Below are positions 52,890 through 60,505 of a stretch of DNA of 64,000 bases, in pieces. The notes beneath the pieces were generated by a model that worked only from the letters and a program-made list of their open reading frames with translations, did not search any database and was not told the DNA's origin. Within the stretch, counting starts at the first letter, position 1, and each line of letters opens with the position of its first letter. Origin of the DNA: Streptomyces sindenensis (GTDB taxonomy: Bacteria > Actinomycetota > Actinomycetes > Streptomycetales > Streptomycetaceae); the NCBI RefSeq assembly GCF_014649035.1, contig NZ_BMSG01000010.1, positions 1 to 64,000 on the forward strand, in the 5' to 3' direction. Position numbers and translations under genes: made by a program.

Positions 52890-53333
52890 TCAGGCGGCGC
52901 TGCGCAGCGCCTGCACCGCCCGGGCGAGCTGGGCGTCGGCGCTCGCGGTGTTGAGGGCCGAGCTGAGGACGTCGGCGTACGTGGCGCGGGCTTCCTGGTA
53001 GCGCTTGCGGCCTTCTTCGGTGATGACGGCGAAGACGCCGCGCTTGTCGTCGGCGCAGCTGTCCTTGTAGGCGTAGCCGGCGCTGTCGAGCCGTCCCACC
53101 AGGCGTGTGACCGAGCTCTGGCCCAGCCCGATGTGGTCCGCCAGCTCCTGCATGCGGCACTCGCCCTTCTCGGCCTGGTGGAGGGTCTCCAGGGCCCGGT
53201 ACTCGGACAGGCCGACCCCGTAGCGACGCTGGAGGGTGTGCGCGAGCTGGCGTTCCACGAAGGCGTGCAGGCCGAGAACGGCCTCCCACATGGCCTGATC
53301 GGAGGCGGCGCGTGGCTGCTGGTTGATCGTCAT
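52890..53333 (-). CDS. MarR family transcriptional regulator
   Basis: 147 residues from the ATG at 53333 (GGGGAG 8 bases upstream). Winged helix: LSEYRALETLHQAEKGECRM, QELADHIGLGQSSVTRLVGRL (recognition helix), then the wing KDSCADDKRGVFAVITEEG. N- and C-terminal helices form the dimer. MarR proteins bind short palindromes and respond to small ligands. Palindromic sites of the TTGCATG type lie before this gene, before the biosynthetic operon and before two other operons, making it the best candidate for their common regulator. Confidence 0.88.
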   Translation of the reverse strand: MTINQQPRAASDQAMWEAVLGLHAFVERQLAHTLQRRYGVGLSEYRALETLHQAEKGECRMQELADHIGLGQSSVTRLVGRLDSAGYAYKDSCADDKRGVFAVITEEGRKRYQEARATYADVLSSALNTASADAQLARAVQALRSAA

Positions 53334-53369
53334 GGAACAGCTCCCCTTCTCGACTGCGATACCAACAAG

Positions 53370-53385
53370 ATACATGCCCATGCAA
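53370..53385. promoter_or_regulatory. Operator upstream of marR (TTGCATG site 5)
   Basis: On the minus strand TTGCATGGGCATGTAT, about 35 bases before the marR start. Suggests autoregulation. Confidence 0.5.
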
Positions 53386-53436
53386 TCATCTGGGGGGTGT
53401 CGGCAGCTACGAGAGTGGGTCCTGGCCGATATTTAT

Positions 53437-53452
53437 TTGTATGCGCAATGAA
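53437..53452. promoter_or_regulatory. Weaker TTGCATG-like site (site 6)
   Basis: TTGTATGCGCAATGAA, a looser match 52 bases beyond site 5 and just past the stop of the transposase-like gene. Confidence 0.3.
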
Positions 53453-53455
53453 AAG

Positions 53456-54574
53456 TCAGGGGTTCAGGCTTTCGAGGGTGCCACACGTGTAGGCGGCCGA
53501 GACGAGTGTCATGTGCCGGTGCCAGCCGGGGAAGGAGCGGCCCTCGAAGTCGAGCAGGCCGAAGTCCTCGCCCATGTGCCGGACCGCGGACCGCGCGCCC
53601 TGGGCCGAGTGGGCCAGCTCCAGCAGTTCGGCCGGATGGCGGTCGGTGATGTTCGTCAGCCAGATCCGGCCCGGGCGCCCCGCTTCCCCGTCCCACTCGG
53701 CCAGCAGCCGTCCGGGCCCGTGGGCCTTCTCGCCGCTCGGGCGGATCCCGCGCACGGGGGTGTCGTACGAGATGATCCGGCGGCCCGCGCCCGCCGGGTG
53801 CCGCATCCCGCGGCGCAGCAGCAGGGCGCGCGCCGACGGCCGCTCACCCGGCGGCACTTCGGCTCCGCCGAGGGCGGTCTGGCCCGGGATGGCGAGCACG
53901 AAGGAGTGCCCGCTGCCCTGGAGTCGCCGCGCCAGCTCCGGGGTGTCGCACAGGGCTGTCAGGTCGGCCACCACGGGGGCGGTCTCCCCGTCCGTCCAGG
54001 ACGTCATCTCCTGGACCAGGTGCAGGGCGTGGTCCCCCGGCGACTGCGGCCGGGCCGTCGCCGGGATCTTCGCCCGGTCCCGTACGGCGGGGTCCTGGGT
54101 GAACCGCGGGGGCAGGAAGAGCTGCCAGTCGACCGGGAGGTGTGCCTGCCCGGCGTTCAGGAAGAGGCCCAGCCCCAGCTGGCAGTTGACGGTGCGCCCC
54201 GACTCGGGCAGGAAGCGCTGGTGCACGCCGGGCGAGTGGTTGCCCCGCTTGGGCAGCACCGTCGGCGCCAGGGTCCAGCTCCGCACCGGCAGTGACCGGG
54301 TGGCCCAGCGGGCCAGCCGGCCGCGGACCGGGGTCCAGTCCCAGGGGCTGGCGTTCACGAACTGGTGCAGCGACGGCGACGTCGCCTCGGAGCCGGTCAC
54401 GGTGGCGGCCATGCGCCGCACGGTCTTCTTGCCGTGCGTGCGCAGCAGGCCCTGTAAGTACACATGCCCCCAACGCTGCTGGTCGGAGCGGTGCAAGTGG
54501 CCGAAGAGGAGGCGGGACAGGTCGTCCAGCGCTCGGCCCGTCGCCATCTCGGGCGTTTCGTGCATCGTCGTCAC
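53456..54574 (-). CDS. IS701-type transposase-like protein, first catalytic Asp missing
   Basis: 372 residues following the IS701/DDE endonuclease layout: LPKRGNHSPGVHQRFLPESG and VNCQLGLGLFLN, PVDWQLFLPPRF, VVADLTALCDTPELARRLQ (second Asp), and the end block FEGRSFPGWHRHMTLVSAAY with the catalytic Glu. The first Asp of the triad (normally just before LPKRG) reads APT, so cutting activity should be lost. No terminal inverted repeats are seen around it. Such domesticated IS701 relatives recur in Streptomyces clusters; a DNA-binding regulatory role is inferred. Start at ATG 54574; ATGs at 54565 and 54547 are alternatives. Confidence 0.75.
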   Translation of the reverse strand: MTTMHETPEMATGRALDDLSRLLFGHLHRSDQQRWGHVYLQGLLRTHGKKTVRRMAATVTGSEATSPSLHQFVNASPWDWTPVRGRLARWATRSLPVRSWTLAPTVLPKRGNHSPGVHQRFLPESGRTVNCQLGLGLFLNAGQAHLPVDWQLFLPPRFTQDPAVRDRAKIPATARPQSPGDHALHLVQEMTSWTDGETAPVVADLTALCDTPELARRLQGSGHSFVLAIPGQTALGGAEVPPGERPSARALLLRRGMRHPAGAGRRIISYDTPVRGIRPSGEKAHGPGRLLAEWDGEAGRPGRIWLTNITDRHPAELLELAHSAQGARSAVRHMGEDFGLLDFEGRSFPGWHRHMTLVSAAYTCGTLESLNP

Positions 54575-54612
54575 TGCGAGTCCCTCCCAGGTGAGCGTCC
54601 GGTGAGCAGACT

Positions 54613-54635
54613 AACAAACATAGAGAATGTTCGTT
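54613..54635. promoter_or_regulatory. ARE-like palindrome upstream of the TetR/ArpA gene
   Basis: AACAAACAT-N5-ATGTTCGTT, one mismatch between 9-bp arms, 52 bases before the TetR start and 38 bases before the transposase-like gene on the other strand. AT-rich palindromes of this length are the operators of butyrolactone-receptor-type repressors. Confidence 0.6.
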
Positions 54636-54687
54636 ATATTTCTGAGGGAGAAGAGTGGCGACTTACCGAGGTTCAAGGAGAAGGCGC

Positions 54688-55314
54688 ATGCAGGAACGGG
54701 CGGCCAGGACCCGTCAGGCCGTGCTGGAGGCGGCGGCCGAGGAGTTCGCCGAGCGCGGTTACGAGGGCGCCTCGCTCCAGCGGGTGGCCTGTCGGGCCGA
54801 GACCTCGATCGGCGCTCTGACCTTCCACTTCCGGAACAAGACCGCCCTGGCCGAGGAGGTGCGTCTCACGGGACGTGCGCGCTTCTGCCGCTCCCTGGCG
54901 GAACTCGCCCCGGCCGCCGATCCGTTACGGGAGCTGCGGGTCCTGATCGGCACCCTGGCCCGGCTGGCGCGCGAGGACCGCTTCGTCCGCGCCGTACGCC
55001 GCCTGGAAGCCGGCCCGCCGGACGGGGTTCCGCCGTTGGCCGAGACCTGGATGCCCGTCCTCCGCGCCCTGCTCGACCGGGCCCACGGTGCCCGGTGGCT
55101 CCGCCCGGGTGTCGCGCCCGAGGAGGCGGAGGCCATGCTGGCGCACCTGGCGGAGGGTGCGATGGCCGCCCCCGGCACGCCCCGGGGGGCGGCGTGGGGC
55201 GCGGTCTGGGACTCCGTCTGGGACGTGGTCCTGCACGGCCTCGCCGCGGACCGGAGTGAAGGGGACGTCCGGGGCGACCGGGACGGCCGGGAGCCTTCGC
55301 GGGCGGAGGGCTGA
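54688..55314 (+). CDS. TetR/ArpA-type transcriptional regulator
   Basis: 208 residues from the ATG at 54688, chosen for AAGGAG 7 bases upstream; a GTG at 54655 is a less likely start. DNA-binding part: RTRQAVLEAAAEEFAERGYE, GASLQRVACRAETSIGALTFHFRNKTALAEEV, close in style to ArpA/ScbR-type receptors and their pseudo-receptor paralogues. The ligand domain is Arg/Ala-rich and lacks the clear MWNLILPG Trp block of the receptor at 44635. Probably a pseudo-receptor or an unrelated TetR. Its stop lies inside the first unit of a 61-bp repeat array. Confidence 0.75.
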   Translation: MQERAARTRQAVLEAAAEEFAERGYEGASLQRVACRAETSIGALTFHFRNKTALAEEVRLTGRARFCRSLAELAPAADPLRELRVLIGTLARLAREDRFVRAVRRLEAGPPDGVPPLAETWMPVLRALLDRAHGARWLRPGVAPEEAEAMLAHLAEGAMAAPGTPRGAAWGAVWDSVWDVVLHGLAADRSEGDVRGDRDGREPSRAEG

Positions 55315-55545
55315 CGGGCCCGTTCGGGCACGCTCAACCGGCCTCGACCGGGAGTCTCCGCAGGCCGAGGGCTGACATCCCCGTTCGGGCACGCACAACC
55401 GGCCCCGACCGGGAGTCTCCGCAGGCCGAGGGCTGACATCCCCGTTCGGGCACGCACAACCGGCCCCGACCGGGAGTCTCCGCAGGCCGAGGGCTGACGC
55501 CCCCGACCGGGCACGCACAACCGACCCCGCCGTCAGCCCTCCGTG
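55308..55545. repeat. 61-bp tandem repeat array, four copies
   Basis: Unit starts at 55308, 55369, 55430 and 55491, each beginning GGGCTGAC. Copies 2 and 3 are identical as read, copy 1 has a few changes, and copy 4 is cut short and diverged. The array lies between the convergent TetR and beta-lactamase-like genes, and GGGCTGAC of the last unit can pair with GTCAGCCC at its end. Together with flanking bases it fills the otherwise gene-free 55315-55625. Confidence 0.9.
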
Positions 55546-55625
55546 GGCGGAGGGCCGACGGGCCCCGGCCTGATGGTGGCCGGGGCCCGCCTCGTACCGC
55601 TCCCGCCGCCGGGCGGGCGTAGTCG

Positions 55626-56870
55626 TCAGACCGCCCGCAGCGACCGGTCCACCGCGTCGGCCACCTCGTCCAGCAGCCGGGCGCCCGGGCCCGCCGTCAG
55701 CCGGCCGCGCACCCAGGCGGCGCCGGTCCGGGACCGGGGCCAGGCCTGGTAGGTGACCGACCCGGGGCCCTGGTGGCCGAAGGCGCCGGAACGGACGGCC
55801 GGGTGCAGCCCGTCGTCGAGGAGCTGGAGGCCGCCCTCGCCGTAGGCGCTGACCCCGCCGAGCAGCGGGTCCAGGCCCTCGGCCCAGAAGCTCCGCGCCT
55901 GGTCGAGCGTGCGCCGCGACAGCAGCAGCGGCTCCTCGCCCGGAGCCCGTACGGCGTCGGCGGCCAGGACGCCCTGAAGCCGGGCGAGACCGCGGGCCGA
56001 CGCGTACGCCCCCAGGGAGGGGATGACCGCGTAGCGCCGCCGGCTCTCGCTCCACACCCCGGCGTCCGCCGGGAACGGGCACGGGTTGTTCCACACCCGC
56101 CCCGACAGCTCCGCCGCGCCGCTGTCCTCCCCGCCGTCCGGCGCCGGGAAACGGGAGCGGAAGTCCGCCCCGTACGAGATGCGGGCGGTGTGCGGCAGTT
56201 GGTCGGGTACGAGACCGAAGTGGACGTCCAGGCCCAGGGGGCCGGCGATCTCCTCCAGGAAGAACAGGTCGAGATCGCGGCCGTCGACCCGGCGGACCAC
56301 CTCCGCGACGATCCACCCCGCGGTCCACGGGCCGTGCAGCACGCCCCCGGCCCGGGGATCGTCCTCCAGGCCGTGCAGTTCGAGGAGTGCGGCCATCATG
56401 CGCGGGTTCTCCACGTCCCGCTGGTCGAGCCCCGCCTCCACGGCGGGGAGCCGGGCCGTGAAGGTCAGCACGTCCCGCAGGGTCACCGCGCTCTTGCCGC
56501 GCGCCGCGAACTCCGGCCAGTACTCCGCGACCGGCCGGTCCAGGGCGAGTGCGCCCATGTCGGCGAGGAGCAGGACCGTCGTGGCCAGAACGGCGTGGGA
56601 GCCCGTCAGCAGCGGTACGAGGGTGTCGCCGCTCCACGCGGCCCCGGTGACCGGATCGGCGGTGCCCTGCCACAGGTCGACCACCAGTTCACCGTCCTGT
56701 ACGACAGCGAGCGCGGCTCCCCGGGTTCTCGGGGGGCCGGCTTCCCTGCAGGCCCGTTCGAAGGAGTGGCGCACCGAGGCGAACCCGGACGCCGTGGTGC
56801 CGTGGACGTCGGCGGTCGCCGCCCGCGGCCGGGGCCGCGGGAGGACCTGCCGTACCAGTGAGGTCGTCAT
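55626..56870 (-). CDS. Beta-lactamase/EstB-like serine hydrolase with altered SxxK motif
   Basis: 414 residues from the ATG at 56870. Class C beta-lactamase-like frame: GAALAVVQDGELVVDLWQGTA, the core helix PLLTGSHAVLATTVLLLA, ALDRPVAEYWPEFAARGK (YxN-type region), and a late FGHQGPGSVTYQAWP that takes the place of the usual HTG block. At the catalytic SxxK position I read TGSH, so both Ser and Lys appear replaced. Esterase or lactamase activity is therefore doubtful. It is 62 bases after the reductase-like gene on the same strand, so the two form an operon. Confidence 0.65.
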   Translation of the reverse strand: MTTSLVRQVLPRPRPRAATADVHGTTASGFASVRHSFERACREAGPPRTRGAALAVVQDGELVVDLWQGTADPVTGAAWSGDTLVPLLTGSHAVLATTVLLLADMGALALDRPVAEYWPEFAARGKSAVTLRDVLTFTARLPAVEAGLDQRDVENPRMMAALLELHGLEDDPRAGGVLHGPWTAGWIVAEVVRRVDGRDLDLFFLEEIAGPLGLDVHFGLVPDQLPHTARISYGADFRSRFPAPDGGEDSGAAELSGRVWNNPCPFPADAGVWSESRRRYAVIPSLGAYASARGLARLQGVLAADAVRAPGEEPLLLSRRTLDQARSFWAEGLDPLLGGVSAYGEGGLQLLDDGLHPAVRSGAFGHQGPGSVTYQAWPRSRTGAAWVRGRLTAGPGARLLDEVADAVDRSLRAV

Positions 56871-56932
56871 GTCAGGAACTCCAGAAGTGGTGGAGAGTCG
56901 GGGCAGCGGTGCTCGGGTGGCCCGGGCCGGGC

Positions 56933-57886
56933 TCACACCTCGGCGGATCCCGCCGGATAGGGCAGGAACTCCAGGTCGGTCAGGTCCTGTTCGGTCAGCC
57001 GGAGGCGGGCCCCGCCGAGGTTCTCCGCGAGGTGGTACGACGCCCGGGTGCCGGGCAGCGGCACCACGTGGTCACCGAGCCGGAGCAGCCACGCCAGGGC
57101 GACCTGGGCCGGAGTGGCCTCGTGCCGGGCCGCCACCTGGGCGACGGCCTGCGCGAGGGCGTGGTTGTGGCGGATGGCCCGCGGGGCGAAGCGCGGCTGG
57201 GTGTGCCGCCAGTCGCCCGGCGGCAGGTCCTCGGGACGGGACAGCGTGCCGGTCAGCAGACCGCGCCCGAGCGGGGCGCCGGCCAGCAGGGCGATCCGCC
57301 GCTCCACCGCGTACGGGACGACGTCGTCGAGACCGCACCGGGTGAACAGGGAGACCTCGGCGCCGATCGCCGCCGCCTCGTGCACGGCCTCGGCCTCCCG
57401 GGCCTGCTCCACGGTCACGACGGGCAGTCCGAGCATGCGGATCTTGCCCGCCCAGACCTGCTCGGCCAGCGCCCCCCAGCTTTCCGTCAGCGGGACCGCG
57501 GGGTCGATCCGGCGCAGGAGATAGAGGTCGATGTGATCCACCTCCAGCCGGCGCAGACTCGCGTCGACCGCGTCCCGCAGCGCCTGCGGTCCGCCCGCGG
57601 GCCGCAGCACCCCGTCCGGGTTGCCCAGCAGGCCGCCGCCGGTGCAGAGCACCACCTCGTCCCGTCGGCCGCGGATGGCCTCGCCGATCAGCCGCTCGTT
57701 CTCGCCGTCCGCGTAGGCGTCGGCCGTCTCGACCAGGTTGACCCCGAGGTCGACCGCCTCCTGGACGAGGGACACCGCCTTGGTCCGGTCCCTCGTTCCG
57801 GGGGCGTAGCGGTACGAGAGGCCCATGGCTCCCAGTCCCAGCCGGCCGACGACCGGTCCGTCCCTGCCCATCGTTGTGGTCCGCAT
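56933..57886 (-). CDS. Aldo/keto-reductase-like protein lacking Lys and His of the tetrad
   Basis: 317 residues from the ATG at 57886. TIM-barrel AKR frame: GRLGLGAMGLSYRY, LVETADAYADGENERLIGEAI (Asp and Tyr present), VDHIDLYLLRRIDPAVPLTE, GKIRMLGLPV, and a C-terminal VVPLPGTRASYHLAENL cofactor-binding region. In the strand where the catalytic Lys normally sits (ATK) the text reads CTG, and the usual His of LHRxD is Arg. It may bind NADPH without normal reductase chemistry. First gene of a pair with the hydrolase-like protein. Confidence 0.7.
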   Translation of the reverse strand: MRTTTMGRDGPVVGRLGLGAMGLSYRYAPGTRDRTKAVSLVQEAVDLGVNLVETADAYADGENERLIGEAIRGRRDEVVLCTGGGLLGNPDGVLRPAGGPQALRDAVDASLRRLEVDHIDLYLLRRIDPAVPLTESWGALAEQVWAGKIRMLGLPVVTVEQAREAEAVHEAAAIGAEVSLFTRCGLDDVVPYAVERRIALLAGAPLGRGLLTGTLSRPEDLPPGDWRHTQPRFAPRAIRHNHALAQAVAQVAARHEATPAQVALAWLLRLGDHVVPLPGTRASYHLAENLGGARLRLTEQDLTDLEFLPYPAGSAEV

Positions 57887-58245
57887 CCCGGGCGAACCCC
57901 CTTCTCCACAGAGGAATGTGACCCCCTCATGGCAGCAGTCCGAGCAGCCGGAGCACAGCATTCCGTTCCTACTTGCCGACCTTCGACGACTTCGGAAAGT
58001 CGGGCGGCCGGCGACTTCGGGAAGTCCGTCGCTCCCCGCCGGGAGGGAGTCCGGGTGTCCCGTGCGGGAGGCCCGATGGCGTCCCGCATGGTGGACGGCC
58101 CGGAAATTTTCTGCCCTCGGCTCGGCCTCGGTCGCGGCGCGGACCGGGGGGATGCCCGCCGGGATCGGGCCAGTTGGGGGGTGGGGCGGCGTGATCGCAG
58201 GGCAGTGGCGGGGCCGGGCGGGGCGGAAGCGCCCGTGTCACGAAA
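57887..58245. other. Intergenic stretch with two small dyads
   Basis: CGACTT-CGGA-AAGTCG at 57987-58002 and a similar imperfect copy at 58012-58028 lie in the first part; they could be operators or leader hairpins for the minus-strand reductase-like gene. The rest is GC-rich with no convincing frame. The chitinase promoter begins at its right end. Confidence 0.4.
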
Positions 58246-58277
58246 GCTGGTCTAGACCTTGACAGGTCCAGACCATC
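58246..58277. promoter_or_regulatory. Two DasR-like (dre) sites over the chitinase promoter
   Basis: GCTGGTCTAGACCTTG (58246-58261) and ACAGGTCCAGACCATC (58262-58277) resemble the dre consensus ACTGGTCTAGACCACT; the first contains the perfect dyad AGGTCTAGACC-like core GGTCTAGACC. TTGACA, a -35 box, spans their junction (58259-58264). This repeated arrangement is known from Streptomyces chitinase promoters. Confidence 0.8.
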
Positions 58278-58350
58278 TTCGCTTGGGTGTCGGGCACCCC
58301 CACAGCGGCGCACGGCCGGACGTAGCGCCGCGTCCAAGGAGTGTGATCAC

Positions 58351-59241
58351 GTGATCCGACGTGTCATGAGCCTGCTGGTCGCGCTCGTCGCGGTCGTCGC
58401 GGCGCTCGTCGTCCTTCCCGCCGCCACCGCCCAGGCCGCCACCTGCGCCACGGCCTGGAGCTCCTCCGCCGTGTACACGAACGGTGGCACGGTCTCGTAC
58501 AACGGCCGTAACTACACGGCCAAGTGGTGGACCCAGAACGAGCGCCCGGGTTCGTCGGACGTGTGGGCCGACAAGGGCGCCTGCGGCACCGGCGGGGGCG
58601 GTGAGGACCCGGGCCAGGGCAACGGATTCGTCGTCAGCGAGGCCCAGTTCAACCAGATGTTCCCGAACCGGAACCCCTTCTACACCTACCAGGGCCTGAC
58701 CGACGCCCTCAGCGCCTACCCGGCCTTCGCCAACACCGGCAGCGACGAGATCAAGAAGCGCGAGGCCGCCGCCTTCCTCGCCAACGTCAGCCACGAGACC
58801 GGCGGGCTGTACTACATCAAGGAAGTCAACGAGGCGAACTACCCGCACTACTGCGACACGAGCCAGCCCTACGGCTGCCCGGCCGGCCAGTCCGCGTACT
58901 ACGGCAAGGGCCCCATCCAGCTGAGCTGGAACTTCAACTACAAGGCGGCCGGTGACGCGCTCGGCATCGACCTGCTCAACAACCCCTACCTGGTCGAGCA
59001 GAACGCCGCCATCGCCTGGAAGACCGCCCTCTGGTACTGGAACACCCAGTCCGGCCCCGGCGCCATGACCGGCCACAACGCCATCGTGAACAACGCCGGC
59101 TTCGGCGAGACGATCCGCTCCATCAACGGTGCGATCGAGTGCAACGGCGGCAACCCGGCCCAGGTCCAGAGCCGGATCAACAAGTTCACGCAGTTCACCC
59201 AGCTTCTCGGCACCACCACCGGTTCCAACCTGAGCTGCTGA
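58351..59241 (+). CDS. Secreted chitinase, GH19 family with chitin-binding domain
   Basis: 296 residues. A signal peptide ends near ATAQA-ATC, then a CBM5/12-type domain (WSSSAVYTNGGTVSYNGRNY, then AKWWTQNERPG), a short Gly-rich linker and the GH19 catalytic domain. Catalytic Glu residues lie in FLANVSHETGG and YYIKEVNE, as in Streptomyces ChiC; GPIQLSWNFNYK and AIAWKTALWYWN complete the fold. It hydrolyses chitin outside the cell and often acts against fungi. GTG start with AAGGAG 9 bases upstream. Expected to be induced through DasR. Confidence 0.96.
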   Translation: MIRRVMSLLVALVAVVAALVVLPAATAQAATCATAWSSSAVYTNGGTVSYNGRNYTAKWWTQNERPGSSDVWADKGACGTGGGGEDPGQGNGFVVSEAQFNQMFPNRNPFYTYQGLTDALSAYPAFANTGSDEIKKREAAAFLANVSHETGGLYYIKEVNEANYPHYCDTSQPYGCPAGQSAYYGKGPIQLSWNFNYKAAGDALGIDLLNNPYLVEQNAAIAWKTALWYWNTQSGPGAMTGHNAIVNNAGFGETIRSINGAIECNGGNPAQVQSRINKFTQFTQLLGTTTGSNLSC

Positions 59242-59308
59242 ACCTGACCCGCTGAACCTGAGCTGCTGACTCAGGGTCCTCGACGGGACCCGAGAACCCC
59301 ACCCGAGC

Positions 59309-59345
59309 GGGGGGTGTGTCCGGCGCGAGCCGGAGCGCACCCCCC
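59309..59345. terminator. Bidirectional terminator hairpin
   Basis: About 16-bp stem with a small internal bulge (59309-59324 with 59329-59345) and a GCGA loop between the chitinase and the beta-clamp gene. Confidence 0.65.
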
Positions 59346-59365
59346 GTCCCGGCGTCCGGCCCCCG

Positions 59366-60505
59366 TCACACCAACTGCGGCCGCACCGACATCAGCAGAT
59401 GCCGATGGGCGTCCGGTCCCGCCCCGTCCGTGATCAGCGCCCGCTGGCCCGCCCCCAGCAGCTGGATCCGCAGGGCCGGCCCCGCGAACGACGCCAGCGC
59501 GTCCGCCAGATACGCCGGGTTGAAGGCCACCGTCAGCTCCTCCGCCCCCTCCAGGGCGGCCGGCAGCCGCTGGGAGGCCACGTCGTCCTCGTAGCCCGCC
59601 CGGAGCGCCACGGAGGCGTCGGCGCGGGAGAACGTCATCTGCACCGGGCTGTCCCCGTCGGCGACGACGGAGACCCGCTTGACCGCCTCCGCGAGCCGGG
59701 CCCGGTCCACCACCGCCACGGCCGGGTCCTCCAGCGCGAACAGCTTCTCGTGGCGCGGCAGCCGGCCCTCCAGGAGCCGTACGGTGGTCCGCATGCCCGC
59801 GTGCTCGAAGCCCGCCGAACCGGTGTCCAGGGCCAGGCTCACCAGCCCGGAGCGGCCCAGCGAGCGGGCGATCTCGGTGAGCCGGCGGGCGGAGACGAGG
59901 ACGTCGGCGCTCTCGCCGGGAGCGGTGGCCTTCCACGGGACGGTCCGCACGGCGAAGCGGTAGCGGTCGGTCGCGGCGAGCGTCATCGTGTCGCCGTCGA
60001 GGCTCAGCCGGATCCCGGTGAGCACGGGCAGGGTGTCGTCACGTCCGGCGGCCACCGCCACATCGGCCACCGCCGCCCCGAACAGCTCCGCGTCCACCGC
60101 GCCCCGCACCCGCGGGAGCGGGGGCAGCGCCGGGTAGTCGTCGAGCGGCAGCACGGAGAGGCCGAACCGGGCCCCGTCGCCCGAGACCGTGAACCGCGAC
60201 CCCTCCACCGCGCACTCCACGGGGCCCTCGGGCAGCACCTTGCAGATGTCCAGCAGCCGCCGCCCCATGACGAGCACCCTCCCGGGCCGCAGGACCTCGG
60301 CCGCCACGTCGATGCGCGCGGACGCCTCGTAGTCCAGCCCGGAGATCCGCAGCCGCCCGGCCCCGGATCCGGACCCGTGCCCGGCCCCGGCTTCCGTGTC
60401 CAGCAGCAGTCCGCCCAGTACGGGGACGGGCGAGCGCACGGGCAGGACACGGGCCGCCCAGGACACGGCCTCGGTCAGGACACTGCGTTCGATGCGGAAC
60501 TCCAT
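59366..60505 (-). CDS. DNA polymerase III beta-clamp paralogue
   Basis: 379 residues with the three-domain sliding-clamp pattern: MEFRIERSVLTEAVSWAARVLP, VLGGLLLD, LPVLTGIRLSLDGDTMTLAATDRYRFAV, and a C-terminal end HLLMSVRP matching the clamp tail. The real dnaN normally sits beside dnaA and recF; here the neighbours are a chitinase and a regulator, so this is probably an extra clamp. It may load specialised polymerases or be a residual duplicate. Start at ATG 60505. Confidence 0.85.
   Translation of the reverse strand: MEFRIERSVLTEAVSWAARVLPVRSPVPVLGGLLLDTEAGAGHGSGSGAGRLRISGLDYEASARIDVAAEVLRPGRVLVMGRRLLDICKVLPEGPVECAVEGSRFTVSGDGARFGLSVLPLDDYPALPPLPRVRGAVDAELFGAAVADVAVAAGRDDTLPVLTGIRLSLDGDTMTLAATDRYRFAVRTVPWKATAPGESADVLVSARRLTEIARSLGRSGLVSLALDTGSAGFEHAGMRTTVRLLEGRLPRHEKLFALEDPAVAVVDRARLAEAVKRVSVVADGDSPVQMTFSRADASVALRAGYEDDVASQRLPAALEGAEELTVAFNPAYLADALASFAGPALRIQLLGAGQRALITDGAGPDAHRHLLMSVRPQLV

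Noticed and set aside
53456..54635. Intact IS701 insertion sequence
   Set aside because: First catalytic Asp is missing and I found no terminal inverted repeats or target duplication.
55308..55545. CRISPR array
   Set aside because: Units are directly abutting 61-bp repeats without variable spacers, and no cas genes are present.
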